Part shown: piece after piece, positions 36,159 to 49,229 of the stretch
Layout: every line of letters begins with the position of its first letter
Position numbering within the stretch: position 1 is the stretch's first letter
Source: Sipunculus nudus
Lineage: Eukaryota; Annelida; Sipuncula; Golfingiida; Sipunculidae
Assembly (NCBI GenBank): GCA_026874595.1
Contig: CM049313.1
Span: 42,810,659 to 42,874,658 of the forward strand
Length of the DNA stretch: 64,000 nt
Direction: 5' to 3'
Translations under genes and position numbers: made by a program
The notes under the pieces: generated by a model
Told to the model about the DNA's origin: nothing
Seen by the model: only the letters and a program-made list of their open reading frames with translations
Database searches by the model: none

Positions 36159-36765
36159 CCCTTTGACCCAGGTGCACTTGGTTAAACCCTGATTCATATG
36201 GTGTTTCAAACAGCTGCTTTAATGAGGCATTCATATTATGCTTTTGTTTCCTGATTTGGATTTTAACCAGACATTCATTATTCAAGCAAATATGGGACAG
36301 TTATGGACACTCAAAAACTTTGCCACATGCTCTTAAATATACAACATTAATAATACACTGCAGAATCAACCACTTTATACTCCATGTCTCATACTATTAA
36401 TTTGTAAACTTAATGCCTTTCATTTGTATATTATGCAGTGCAGATTCAGCTATTGTATAAGTGAAAAATGTAGGCTGTTTCTGCCAATTTCATGATCCAA
36501 AAATCAGCATGACTAAAATGAAGATATTTGATGATATTGTTTTGAGCTTTCATGTACATGTATGTAAATACACTCCGCGTCTTTCTGTAATATAGTTGTT
36601 AATGTTTACATGTTGACTTTCAGGAACATTCCTGTTCATGGAGATGATAAGTGCCTTTATTTTATTAAACAAACCGGTCAGCAGAAGTGATACTGTATAT
36701 ATCTTGTAAGTCATAACTTGAATTCTATGGAATGAAGATTAAAATATTAGAAAAAGGATTGCCCT
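36159..36765 (+). other. HAUS6: HAUS6 3' UTR candidate with polyadenylation signals
   Basis: AT-rich DNA follows the stop codon without repeat-family sequence until about 36870. ATTAAA hexamers at 36664-36669 and 36738-36743 are possible polyadenylation signals. The end of the transcript is a guess. Confidence 0.35.
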
Positions 36766-36869
36766 CTTTTTATATCAGTCTGGACTTAGTTAGATTTTAA
36801 CAATGTATCTGTTATCCAGATGTTAATCCATACTGTCTCAGAAATGGCATGATGGAGCTTTTGTCACCA

Positions 36870-37340
36870 AATGAAGTACAGATGTTGGTCATATGATTCC
36901 AGTTGTGGGGTCAAGGTTTTGGTGGTTCCACCTGCATCTACTTGTCAGCTCAGCTGAATGTACGTCATCTGAGGTATAAATATGGCGCTTTGTCCATCTG
37001 CCGTCCTGTCGTCCATTAGCAAGGCACAAATCGTAACCACTGACCCTAGAAGCCTGTAACTAAAAATCCAGGGAGGCCATAAAAAAATCTCCTTTGAAAC
37101 CTGAAATGAGGTTACTGCGACCTATATCCACCGAGCTATTGGGCTTGTAAATACACCCCAGAATAATAAAAAATTTGATACAAAACCTCAAATATCTGGA
37201 TAATAAATGCATGGATTGTCATGATTCTTGCCTTGAAAATTGACCATGACTAGTTTTGTCAGTTCCTGAAAAGTGGTGGCCCACCTGTATTTTTCTGATT
37301 TTTACGAAGATTTCCTTTTTTTTTTAATGTAAAATGACAA
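36870..37340 (+). mobile_element. Left part of a TAGCTCAG-family element after a third-family fragment
   Basis: AGCTCAGCTGAATGTACGTCATCTGAGGT from about 36947, then CAAATCGTAACCACTG, CCTGAAATGAGGTTAC and GGTGGCCCACCTGT match the 9841/17600 copies. The 75 bp before it resemble 63725-63780. No right end. Confidence 0.5.
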
Positions 37341-37574
37341 CAATCATGTCAGTTTCTCAGCTGTGATTCCATCTAGTGTCCCATAAGCTGGTGTGTTTAT
37401 TGATCACAAGTGGATGCCTGTCATAATCACCCTGTCTGTCTGTTCGCTTGTCTGTCTGTAAATCTGTCTATCCACACAAATTTGTTTCCAGATGATAATT
37501 CCAGGTTGGATTGACAAATGGATTTCAAACATGACTTGCACATGGCCCACAACTTAAGAAAGAACCTGTATGGT

Positions 37575-38000
37575 TTTTAGCCCTTAGGCTGATGGGCTAT
37601 TGTTGTCACCCAAGCTGTCTGTCCATCCGGCGTCCATTAACTTTTACCTTGTAAGCTTGATATCTCTAAAAGGATTCACTGTAGGAATTTTATTTCTTGG
37701 GTGAAGATGTATATCGACAAAATCTTGGTCAAGTTGACTTCAAAGATGGATGACCTTGACCTAATTTTCTACATTTTAGAAATGATTATAGAAAAACACT
37801 TACAAGGTTATTTCTTAGGGACGATTGTGTGGATTTTCACAAAACTTACTATGGTCATTTGACTTATGGTCCGTACCTGCTTCACAAGTTTGGTGGTGCC
37901 ATCTACAATTTCTAATTTTTAATGAATTTTTATCAGATTTTTCAAATTTGTCCTTGTGAGCAGGATATCTCAATAAGGATTCACCATAGGAATTTATTTC
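37575..38000 (+). repeat. Start of a TTAGCCC...GGGCTA repeat family
   Basis: TTAGCCCTTAGGCTGATGGG closes on itself (TAGCCC/GGGCTA), followed by CTGTCTGTCCATCCGGCGTCC and two related blocks. The layout resembles the other families: left hairpin, GTCYGTC run, then tandem units. No right end seen. Confidence 0.45.
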
Positions 38001-41000
38001 TTCATGTTATTAGTACCAGCCCATGCAAACACTAATTTATTTTTTATAATGATATAAAGACTGTAATAGGGATAAATGAAATAGTTTACAATTTATTCAT
38101 ACCATATATATATATAATAAACACGAACACTAATGTACTGAGATGTATTTTCGTTCTGGTGCGATCGAGAAAATGAAACCTTTTAAAACGTCCAAGAGAA
38201 AGAAATCGTGAAATTCCAGCCTCACGAATATGAAGCAAACCATAGTATATTAGAGCTATGATATAATTACACATTTGTATATTCATTTATATTCTGGCAT
38301 AATACTTAGAGTATACTGAATACTCTGTAAGGCTAGTGGCATTATCAATGATTATAAATATGCTGGCATGGTTAGAAGAAAGTCAATTTTAAATAAAAAG
38401 CTGAAACAATGGAATAAAGGTGAACTCAGGCAAGTTTATTTGGTTTAACATTATCAGTCATCACATTCATACAGTTTTATGAATATTGCAAAAATATTAT
38501 TTTTACACAGCTATTTGCAAGAAAACAAACATTTGATATCAAATATACCAATTTTGTGAATCTCTCAGTTTTCCTAAATAATGGCACTGCATGACCAAGT
38601 GTGATCAGTTACACCAATGAAAGTTTGTGCCAGCAGGAATAAAATGTCTTAAAGCAAATGTTTGACAGACATGAAATTCATTCAGTGTTACTTATCATGT
38701 AGGTCATATTGATTAAAATCACTGGGGAAATATCATGATTACACAGTAATTCAATTTATATCACAATAAATTTCAGTTAACATCGCAATATACAGGCCTT
38801 TTTAGAATTTCTCATTTACAGTAAAGTAGGTCTCTGTGACCTAGTTTTCCAGATATTGGTACAACAAAGTGTGATCACATGGGCTGACTGAGGTGTGTAA
38901 TTGTATATATGTAATGACAACATCTATGAAACGTATATCATTTTATTTCCAATATATATCATCATAAGTCATACAGTATAAAAATATTCGAGGAACATTC
39001 ACAATCATGGAAAGTTCCTCATTCACAGAAATAGTCTCTTGACACAGGTTTCATTTTGTAAATATGAGTTCACATCAAAAGATATCAGTCTAGCCAATCT
39101 CACATTGTAAATTAGGTCTTTGTGACCTAGTTTAATATACAATGGTCAAGCACATCTAAGATTGAGATATAAAACAGACAGCCTGTAATGACAGCAGCTG
39201 TGAAACATGTCCTGTAATGATTCACCCGAACACAAAAACACTAAATCAATCCAAAACAAGTCCTGTTGCATTACTCTTATCAGTTATTACCATGTGTCCA
39301 TTACTAAAGATACAGCAGTATTAAATTGGAATTATCATCATAAGTTTTTTTACCTGATGTAAACAGATAACCCATGGACCATTAAGCTCAGTCAATGATT
39401 TGGTTACCGGCTATTAAACTGAGGACATACTGATTGATTTCTGCCACAGATTAAGCAACACAGAAATTTACCAAATTAGCTGATAGGTCTGTGTAAACTT
39501 GGAATGAATATTGTTATTAAGCCATATCATACATCACACTGGCTGACTTGATTGGGGTGGGGGGGGGGGGGGGGGGGGTGGGTGCAGTATCGATCTATCA
39601 GTCCATTATGATAACTGCATAAACAATAAAGCTATGAAGCCATAGAAGGGAAATTATACAAGAAATCATGCAGGTCAGAGCAGCATAGATTTTGTGAAGA
39701 TGTCAAAATGTAAAAAAATTAAATTCACAGTTTAATTCATTTTATAATTTTCAGAGGTCTGCAGAGACTTTGTAATCATATTGTCATCTTAAAATTTACT
39801 GTAACATGTGTGTGGATTACATAGACTGTCAGAGATACATGAGTGGGCAAGTGTCACAAATATTGTCCTCTGAGAAAGAGGTAGATTCTGAAAGAAGACT
39901 CATGGTTTCATACTTTGGGCCCTTAAATCTAATTTTACACATCTTGTACACACTCACAAATGCTGTATTTTACAACTCTTGTCAAGAGTGCATGTGCATA
40001 AAAAGTCATCAGTGTTATACTTCCAAAGTTACATGTATCTCACTAAAGCAAAAAAAAGTGTTTCTCAGGCATTATTTTTTTTTCAGAAATCAGTGCAAAC
40101 AGGTTGATTTTTTTTACTTTTTTATTATAGGTTTTCAATCAAATTTTATATGAACAGGGGACAATTTGAAAATAACAGAATTTTGATAAATAGGGTAAAG
40201 CACAACATAACAAAAAGAAATTTTATCTAAATTTTATTTATTCTATACATGTATGTATAGTTTTTGATAATATCAGGGCAGCTGGAGCTATCATGAATTT
40301 CTACTGAAAATAATCTTTTAATTGGAGAAATTACGGCAGCTATTTTATCACATTTGTGCTGGGCAATTCTATTTTAGTGACCAAATGCTATAGGGCATTA
40401 CTGTCTCTACAGTTAGTTCTTTTACATATAACATCTAATTATCATTAATTTACTTGGCTTATGGTCAATTTTCAAATACATCTATCATAACAGTTCTTCA
40501 TTAATAAATGTTTCTATTAAATAAAGGTATAATAAGGTCAAATTTAGTCATTTATGTTCCTTTAAATTTAAAAGCAGTACTAGAATTTTTAAAGTTAGTA
40601 GTTTTGACAAATATCTATCTATATCTTCAATACCACAGAGAAATCTTTAATAATATGCTGATTTATAAAAATGTTATATTTATAGAATCTTTTTCTTATC
40701 AGTTATCTTTTATTAATTATATAATGAATGAGTGCATGACATATTTATATGTACATGCTAATGAGTTTTGATAGCAAATATTCTAAGCTTTTAAAGATTC
40801 TAGCTATTTATTAGTATTGTTATGATCTGCAATACTTTGCACTGTGTGTATGTGCATGTGTGTGTGTATATTTGAAAATGCATTTATAAACTAATCTATC
40901 ATTTATAAACTTCTTTATCATAGCCAGGTAATTTTACATTTAAAAGGGTTTTAGTGAGATTCAAATATCTCTGTGAAAAAATTTATAAAACTGATGACAC

Positions 41001-41050
41001 AAAATGCTTTCATACTTTGACATGAGCTGTAAAACAGATTTACAAGTATG
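38000..41050. other. Intergenic, no gene recognised
   Basis: AT-rich DNA between the convergent HAUS6 and minus-strand gene. Two related short blocks (AGGTCTCTGTGACCTAGTTT near 38828 and AGGTCTTTGTGACCTAGTTT near 39114) suggest an old duplication. A G-homopolymer interrupted once lies at about 39556-39581 and a TG-rich run at about 40844-40870. Short frames here lack splice or codon support. Confidence 0.45.
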
Positions 41051-41553
41051 TACATAGGGATAGAGGACAATCACCCATCCCCCCCCCCCCCCCCAAGCTA
41101 ATATAAACACATGGACAGTTACCACAATTAAAATTTTACCCTCCTACCCAACCATTATTGACACAAAGACAATTACCTGCACATATACTTTAACAAGATT
41201 GTTTGATAATACTAAGTAAACCACCAACCCACCCACCTCCAGCACTGACCAGGGAAAATCACGATAGAAAAATACCCACTTACACTAGCACTAAGAAAAA
41301 TTTACATGTGAACAATTAATAACAAAGATCGCCACCACCCGATCCTAGTTACTGCATAGTCGGTTACAATAATCATCTGAAACTCTGGACAACAAGGGCC
41401 AACTTAACAATGAACTCATGGACAATTACATTAGTTAACCTCTGTTCACATAAGCCTGACAAAAAACTGATCTCCAAAATAACGACGCCTTAGAAAAATA
41501 ACCATCCTAATATTGACTCTCTAATGATTACATTTTATCCTCCCCCACACCCT

Positions 41554-42648
41554 ACAAGAAAGCCCCTCTCACAGACAGTTAACATAAGGAAAAGGATAAC
41601 CCCCTTCCCACATGCTAATAATAACCCTCATCCCCTTTATACACATCTTTTTAACCCATACACAAATTAAAACAAGTTTCCTATCTTGAAAACTAACAAC
41701 TGGTGCCTTGCAAGTCCCCCCCCCCCCCCCCACAAGAAAGCCCCTCTCACAGACAGTTAACATAAGGAAAAGGATAACCCCCTTCCCACATGCTAATAAT
41801 AACCCTCATCCCCTTTATACACATATTTTTAACCCATACACAAATTAAAACAAGTTTCCTATCTTGAAAACTAACAACTGGTGCCTTGCAAGTCCCCCCC
41901 ACCCCCCCACCCCCCACCCCCACAAGAAAGCCCCTCTCACAGACAGTTAACATAAGGAAAAGGATAACCCCCTTCCCACATGCTAATAATAACCCTCATC
42001 CCCTTTATACACATCTTTTTAACCCATACACAAATTAAAACAAGTTTCCTATCTTGAAAACTAACAACTGGTGCCTTGCAAGTTCCCCCCCCCCCCCCCC
42101 ACAAGAAAGCCCCTCTCACAGACCGTTAACATAAGGAAAAGGATAACCCCCTTCCCACATGCTAATAATAACCCTCATCCCCTTTATACACATATTTTTA
42201 ACCCATACACAAATTAAAACAAGTTTCCTATCTTGAAAACTAACAACTGGTGCCTTGCAAGTCCCCCCCCCCCCCCCACAAGAAAGCCCCTCTCACAGAC
42301 CGTTAACATAAGGAAAAGGATAACCCCCTTCCCACATGCTTATAAAAACCCTCATCCCCTTTATACACATCTTTTTAACCCATACACAAATTAAAACAAG
42401 TTTCCTATCTTGAAAACTAACAACTGGTGCCTTGCAATTCCCCCCCCCCCCCCCCCCCCCACAAGAAAGCCCCTCTCACAGACCGTTAACATAAGGAAAA
42501 GGATAACCCCCTTCCCACATGCTAATAATAACCCTCATCCCCTTTATACACATCTTTTTAACCCATACACAAATTAAAACAAGTTTCCTATCTTGAAAAC
42601 TAACAACTGGGGCCTTGCAAGTCCCCCCCCCCCCCCCCCCCCCCCCCC
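41554..42648. repeat. Six-copy satellite, ~180-bp unit, joined by C-runs
   Basis: Units begin ACAAGAAAGCCCCTCTC at 41554, 41732, 41922, 42101, 42278 and 42461 (spacings 178, 190, 179, 177, 183). Within a unit about 155 bp are almost identical between copies. Nearly all length variation is in the terminal C-run, which grows to about 26 C in the last copy and is broken by A in the second junction. The frames seen on the minus strand in this block are by-products of the repeat. Confidence 0.93.
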
Positions 42649-42649
42649 A

Positions 42650-44300
42650 AACTTTGACAATTACACACTTCTCACTGCAAAGCAATAAAATACAAAAAAA
42701 TACTACATGACAATACCCTCAATGCAAATTTTCCTAAGAACCATCCGTATTTTCCATTCCTAATTTACCCCTTGATACGGATCCCAAGAAAATGTCCCTA
42801 TTAGCAGACACCATCCTTGACAGTCACCACCCGAGATTATAACCCCCTATACGAAAATCCCTTAGGAAAGTAATATGATCGGAGGTGAAACTTGTCCTCA
42901 ATCCATATAAGCTGTGCAACACTGGAATTTAGGGCCAAAATCATGAGACGTAAGTTTCTTTGCAAAATCTAGTTTTCTCAGAGGAAAGAATTGATGACAC
43001 TTACCCACTCATGTGACTCTGCCAGGCTATGCAGCCAAACACATGTTACTGTAAATTTGAAGGTGACAGCATGATTACATTTTAGCTCTGGAGGCCCCTG
43101 AAAATTATTTTAATTAAACAGTGCATTGAATATTCTTTACAAATTGCCATGTTCACATAATCTATGCCATTATTACCTGCACAGTTTCTTGTATAATTTC
43201 CATTCAAATTTTAACATACTTCTAAAGCTTCAACAAATTTCATAGCTTGAGCTTTATTGTTTATGAAGCTATCCATTCTGGAAACAAATGTTACACCTTC
43301 CTCCATTATGAGGCCCCCCCCCCTTGAGAAATAGTCCAAATATATTACTCTCTATATATTACTCTCTGCTATGTGACCTGTAGTTGTCGTTTGTCAATGA
43401 ACTATATAAACTGAAGTTTGAAACAAATCATATAAAATACTCTATTATGATAATGTCTACATTGGCAAGAATGACTCTATCTCACCTGAAGTTCAAATAT
43501 GACTGGTGGCTATATATCTATTCTGCCGAAACTGAACAAAAATGTCAAAGCAGCATTTTTTTTTTTCTTCAGTAGTAGCTTAAACTAAAATTTGACTGAG
43601 CTACATGGTCCATGGGCTATGTATACACTAAAGTACATTTAATCTTGGCAGGTACACATGGTTCAGTGATTATGTATATACAAAAGTTTTTTTTTAACCC
43701 TAGCTTAGCTTCAACTATGTGTTCCCATTATTTTGTGCATACATGTTATTTATTATTTTATAAAACCTCTGTACGCTTGTGTTTTTATACAGAAAATAGC
43801 ACCATGATACGATAGCTTACAGGCAAACAAGAAAATGTGACAAATAATCTGACAGCAAAGTAATACTGTTCCTATATATATTTTCCACATAATGAATTCA
43901 AAGCAAAATATGACAATCAGATATACAAGGTACATTGCAACATTTGATTGACAGCTAAGCTAATGATGTCAAACTACATACATCTGACAACACACAATAA
44001 TGACATCATAGTAATATCACTCAGTACAGACAACTTGTTATCTGCCATTTATAGCAGGAATTAACAGACATGGCCACTTGAATCAGTTGAAATGACACCA
44101 ATGTTTGGCAAGCTCTTTCAAAGATAAGGCAACATCTTCACAAAGTACCGGTAAATAAATTTCTTTTATACCCTTTGATTTTTTTTTGTAAATTGCCACA
44201 TTCCCGTTTGTCAGAAAAATTAAATTAAAATTGACAGAATAAAAAAATGAAAATATCATTAAAATAGGATGACAGGGGTGCTGGAATGCAGTAAAGAATC
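42650..44300. other. No gene recognised
   Basis: AT-rich. A possible decayed TAGCTCAG-family right end (GACTGAGCTACATGGTCCAT) lies near 43593-43614. This is downstream of the minus-strand gene and may hold its 3' UTR. Confidence 0.35.
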
Positions 44301-44303
44301 TTG

Positions 44304-47300
44304 CTAGTCATTCTCCACCATCTTCCCATCATCCTGATACATCTCTGTTATGTTCTTTTCTATATCCTTTATAACATCTTTCATCAGCCGGAGCTCTCTA
44401 GTTGTATCGTTGATCATATTTTTCATAATCTCCATATCATTCAAGATCTCAAATTGCTCCCCCTGCATCCCCTTCAGGGACTGTTCTATGGTATAAATGT
44501 CTGCATCCATGCTATCCTCCTCCACCACAGACTTCAATATCTCATCTATCATGTCAGTGACCACTGCCTGATCCCCCATTATCTTCTCTACACCAATCAT
44601 GTTAGCATCCACTACATCCATCACCTCCTGTTGTTCAGGAATTTCTAGTGTCTCCTCACCCTGTACCTCCTCCATCTCCACCACAGCCTCTAACATCTGG
44701 TTCATCACATCGATGACCACAACCTCATCCTGCATTTCTTCACCAATCATGTCAGCATCCACCACCTCCATTTGTTCAACAATCGCTTGTCTCTCCTCCC
44801 TTTCTTCACCCTGTGCCTCCTCCATCTCCACCACAGCCTCCAACATCTGGTTCATCACATCAATGACCACGACCTCATCCTGCATCTCTTCACCAATCAT
44901 GTCAACATCCACCACCTCCTTTTGTTCAACAATCGCTTGTCTCTCCTCCCTTTCTTCACCCTGTGCCTCCTCCATCTCCACCACAGCCTCCAACATCTGG
45001 TTCATCACGTCGATGACCACGACCTCATCCTTCATCTCTACACCAATCATTTCACTTTCAGCACCTACAACATCCGTCACCTCCTCTTGTTCAACAATGG
45101 CTTGCCTCTCCTGACTTTGTCCAGCAACAGTCACTGCCTCCTCCTTTACCCCAGTCTCATTCTATGATTTAAAGAGATATAAAGTTTCATTCGTTTGGAT
45201 ACAGATAAGCATTCATTTTCTTTTACTGAACTGTTCATGCTCAGTCAGTTATATGACAATGTGACTGAATGCTGAGGGAATACTAGATAGATGAACCACA
45301 AAAATATATTTTTAAACAAGCTCCATAAATGTATCTAAAAACACCACAAAGAAGAATAATTAAGGCAGTATTACCTGTAAGTAAACTCTCCTAATAGACC
45401 ATGATGAACAGATTTCAACAATGAATTTCAGTATTTTCTCTGAACTCTGATGTTATGACATTTGATTTTGTGGAAGTGTAACTTGAGAAAACTTTGCATA
45501 TCTATTCTGGAATTCAGCAGAAATTTCTAGAGAAGCAAAATATGGTTAATTAGTTATAAATTTGCATGTTTCAGTGTGTGAGGTTATATGGAATGAAGGG
45601 GATATACCACCATCAGGTACTGATGTTAAAGTCTGGGCTTTGAACAACAGAGTAATCTCTTCAAGAAAATTAAGTTGCCAGAACTAACAGAAATTCTTCA
45701 CAGATGCAATTCATTATTACAGATTCTATATACTGTCATGTCAATCAACATTGGTGTGCATTTTAAGCAACACTCTCCCTCTTAATCGAAGAAATATTAA
45801 ATCATAAACATGCATACATTTTTTTGTAAAAATGCACATACCTTAAAAACAAAGCACACTGATGGGAGATTTTGAGTTCTCCTAACAACTACAAAGACAA
45901 TGAAATGGTGTGATAAATACTTTATATATATATAAGGGAGACAGCACATGAATATCCTAGCATGATCCAAGCTTAGTGTACCCCTGTGGCTTCCGAGTGT
46001 GTAATCATCCCACCCGTTGAAAGGCGGACTTGTTTGTGGATGAACCATGGCTGCAGGGTACAGCCTTCACATTAAGCCTGCAGAGCGCTCATTCTGAGAT
46101 GGGCCTAGTCATGAAAAATCTCAGCACTCCTTGGCTTAGATTCAAGCACTCACAATTTCCCAGCTTTAAACCATGTAGACTGTCTACCTCTGGACCACAT
46201 TTCTGTTAACCTTCCAGATGGTTACCAACAGGTAAAAATAAACAAGGACATTAAACAGGAAAACACTAGTAGGAAAACTAATGATGAAAAGTTTACAAAT
46301 GATAACAAAAGTCTTTAAGCACAGCATATCTGGAACACAGTTAATTTTAGCTCCCCTTCAAATGGTCAAGTGGCACACATACAAGTAAAACTATCGAATA
46401 TGAACCACACAAAAATATATGGTTAGGCAATTATTAGTATTATTGTTGTTTTAGCTGTAGGTGTATACTTTCTAGGGATTAATTTTGGGAGCAGCTAAAA
46501 CAAGAGAAAAAGAGGGAGTGACGGAGAGCTGGGCTGGATTCAGGATGTTATCGGAGTTTAAACTCTTAAAACTTTGAAAATAATCATTACATTTTTTTTA
46601 AAAAACTATACACACAGTGAAATATGTTTATCTCAGTTATACTGCAGACTGATAAGTAACTTCCCACTCTTACTGTATTTATGAACTAGTAATGAAAGTT
46701 TTCTTTTGTTTGGCTTTTCATGAATCATTCCCCAGCCCCCCTCCCCTCCCTTAAAGAATGGATCCAGCCCTGGAGAGATGAATACAAGTAAAGTTACCTA
46801 TTGTCTCAATGAATGGGATGTTAGCACTAGAGGACTCATGGACCGCCCCGGAAACCTGGACCAACACATTGGTCTGCTCCTTCTCACCGAGTAATCTGAA
46901 AAAAAAATAATTGTTTAATTGGTTGATTAATTAAACTTTTGTTCAGAGCCCAGTAATTAGTTGCAATCTACGCCAAATCTGACCATAATTTCACACCAAA
47001 TTTCCAGCCAGTAATAGAACTGCCTGTTAAAAGACGTCACACCAGTTCATGTTATTAAAATCTAGTTAATTTCATGGCAGAGTTGTGTTTGTATTCCAGG
47101 GCTATCATTTCAAAATCTGTTGAAATATTTTCATGCTCAAATGAATTCTTTCTCTGTGCATCTAATCATTGGCAGACTTTAAAATGACCCAAGATGAAAA
47201 GCAAATGCTGACTCAAGGGCAGATGGTTAAAACTTCAAAGTTCTAAATTTTTTCTGATCAACTTTTTCATAAAAAAGTTAGAGATAAAAAGAAATGCACT

Positions 47301-48494
47301 GGCAGAAAGGATCAATGGTAAATATAAGAAAGAACTGTCAGTATATTACATTTTAAGATATATACTGAAAAATAAATTCCACATAATGTGATCAAGTAAA
47401 AATTCCTCAGCTGCATTTTATTATCATCCAGGTTTTATATAGTTCTGATTAAAGAAAAGGCAAATGAATATATTTTCCTTTAATGAGGATAAACACAACA
47501 TCAAAAACATGGAAAAAAACCCAAAATAACCATGAACTGTAACTGTGTAAAATAACAGTTATGAACAGAACAGGTAAAGATTTGGTGCATTTAAATAAAG
47601 AATACAATTTATGACGTAAAATTATTTTTAAATGCTCAGTGAGATTTTTTTTCATTGGCATGGACAACATAAGAAGCTTAGCCTTAGAATTATTTAACAT
47701 GTATAGTAATTAGTTTATTAATTCCAACACATACCTGCACACTGGAGCCTTGATTGTGTCTTCAGGTGGATTAATGTGGTTTGTGCCAAACTCATGGACA
47801 TTTTCCCTGACTTTAGATTTAAGGCACTGTGAACAAAGCATACATAAAATTAAAAACGACTTTGATTTAATCATTACATCCCCCCCCCCCCCCTTTCCCC
47901 TCCTTTTCTATACCAATTAGTTCCAATTTTAAACAATTTAAATCCTTGCAGAGCTTTAATAAATAACTATTTATGTAGTCAAAGACATGAAGCATAGCGA
48001 AATGACAATATATAGAAACAGCAGTGCTTACTTTGGAAAAGATGTTCACCTTTCGCAGCCAGGAACGCCCCCTGGACCGGTGTCGCTTGTTGTGCATTGG
48101 GTAACGTGCACTCTGATTCTGAAATGTTGAAGAAATAGTTGACGATCTGTTTAAAAATAATGATGATAACTACTGTTGTTAATATTTATATTATTGTTGG
48201 TTATTGACATTATTATTAATCCTTATTCCAAAACAATTTTCTAACAGAAACAATTTGAGATTATTATTATTATTGCCAATAACTTCAATACATCAAGAGG
48301 CTCTCCATTGAAGTTGTGACTTGTTATACCAATTACAAGTTTTAATAGACATAAAACCATAGGAAAAAAACTCATAACTTTGTATTAGTCTGATCTGGAG
48401 TACAAACTAAAGGCTAGAAAGAAATATCAAATGTGAAAATAACTATAATATTGTAATGATTTACCTTCTTATTGCTGGAATATATACAGCCCAT
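44304..48494 (-). CDS. Unrecognised lipid-anchored acidic repeat/coiled-coil protein
   Basis: Exons on the minus strand: 48465-48494, 48032-48118, 47735-47826, 46798-46895 and 44304-45161. The start has a good context (AACATGG) and reads MGCIYSSNKK. Gly2-Cys3 fits N-myristoylation plus palmitoylation. The next exon is strongly basic (HNKRHRSRGRSWLRK), a typical membrane-binding supplement. The first four exons join in phase. The last exon holds about three acidic 50-residue repeats and a C-terminal helix (ILNDMEIMKNMINDTTREL) likely to form a coiled coil. The 46798 exon ends in phase 1 but the last exon reads in phase 0, so a small exon in 45162-46797 or another splice form is missing from this model. 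I do not recognise a family. A peripheral plasma-membrane scaffold is an inference. Confidence 0.7.
44640..45108 (-). repeat. 150-bp in-frame repeats coding EVVVIDVMNQMLEAVVEMEE
   Basis: Three copies with a 150-bp period (the same 22-bp block recurs at about 44678, 44828 and 44978 on the + strand). Each encodes about 50 residues: RQAIVEQ.EV, MIG.EM.DEVVVIDVMNQML, then EEAQGEEREE. A fourth, decayed copy follows in the C-terminal direction (EQQEVMDVVDANMIGVEK). The first copy has a 5-residue insertion. Confidence 0.85.
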
Positions 48495-48736
48495 GTTGTT
48501 CTTTCGAAGGATCAACTTGGAATGACGTTCTGTTAGAGACAATACGTTGCCATCGCAACACAAGTATGAGAGCGCATGCTCAGTTCATGTTGTCTTGTCA
48601 CCAGTTAAAATTATGTAAACTTTACATATGATAACGGAACGTCAAACGCATTAATCTGTCATATACGCAAGTCGCACGTCTATTAGACTCATGATTATTC
48701 ATATTTAAAGTATCACAAAGATATACATTTTCATTG

Positions 48737-49223
48737 CCTTACCAGAAAATGATACAAAGTTCCTCTGGTGTCCAAGTAAATTTTGTGCATGTGTTGTGTA
48801 TACATACACTTGTAGATACAAATATGGGTATCAGGGGCGGTTCCAGGAGTTTTTAGAGGGAAGGGTCCAACCAAAGAAGACTTAAAAGAAACACTGAAAA
48901 TAAGTCCTCCGGCCACGAGAGGGAAGGGTCCAGGCTTGGAAATTGGTTTAAAACCCTCAAGTTGATGCGGCTCATGGCCTTACCAGAAAATGATACAAAG
49001 TTTCTCTGGTGTCCAAGTTAATTTTGTGCACGTGTTGTGTTTATATCAAACTTGTACATACATACACGGGTATCAGGGGCGGATCCAGGAGTTTTTAGAG
49101 GGACTTAAGGCTCCAACCTAGGAAGACTACAAAGAAACACTGAAAAAAAAAATCCTCAGGCCACGAGAGGGAAGGGTCCAGGCCGGGAAAATTGGTTTAA
49201 AAAACCCTAAACAGTTGATGCGG
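48737..49223. repeat. Tandem duplication of about 242 bp
   Basis: CCTTACCAGAAAATGATACA begins at 48737 and again at 48979. The copies share GGTATCAGGGGCGG, GGAGTTTTTAGAGGG and GGCCACGAGAGGGAAGGGTC, with scattered differences. It lies upstream of the minus-strand gene's start. Confidence 0.8.
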
Positions 49224-49229
49224 TTCAAA

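Noticed and set aside
34772-36285. Minus-strand frames of 60-140 codons opposite the last HAUS6 exon
   Set aside because: They are antisense shadows of a well-supported + strand exon and have no motifs of their own.
41554-42648. CRISPR-like array
   Set aside because: Units are about 180 bp with near-identical interiors and no unique spacers, in a eukaryotic genome.
41569-42685. Series of similar minus-strand frames ending KMCIKGMRVIISMWEGG
   Set aside because: By-products of the satellite unit. Each is broken by the C-run and none has a gene context.
44301-45167. + strand frames of 115-171 codons, Ser/Thr-rich or His/Leu-rich, opposite the acidic repeats
   Set aside because: They mirror the 150-bp repeats of the minus-strand exon, whose splice context and helix pattern are better.
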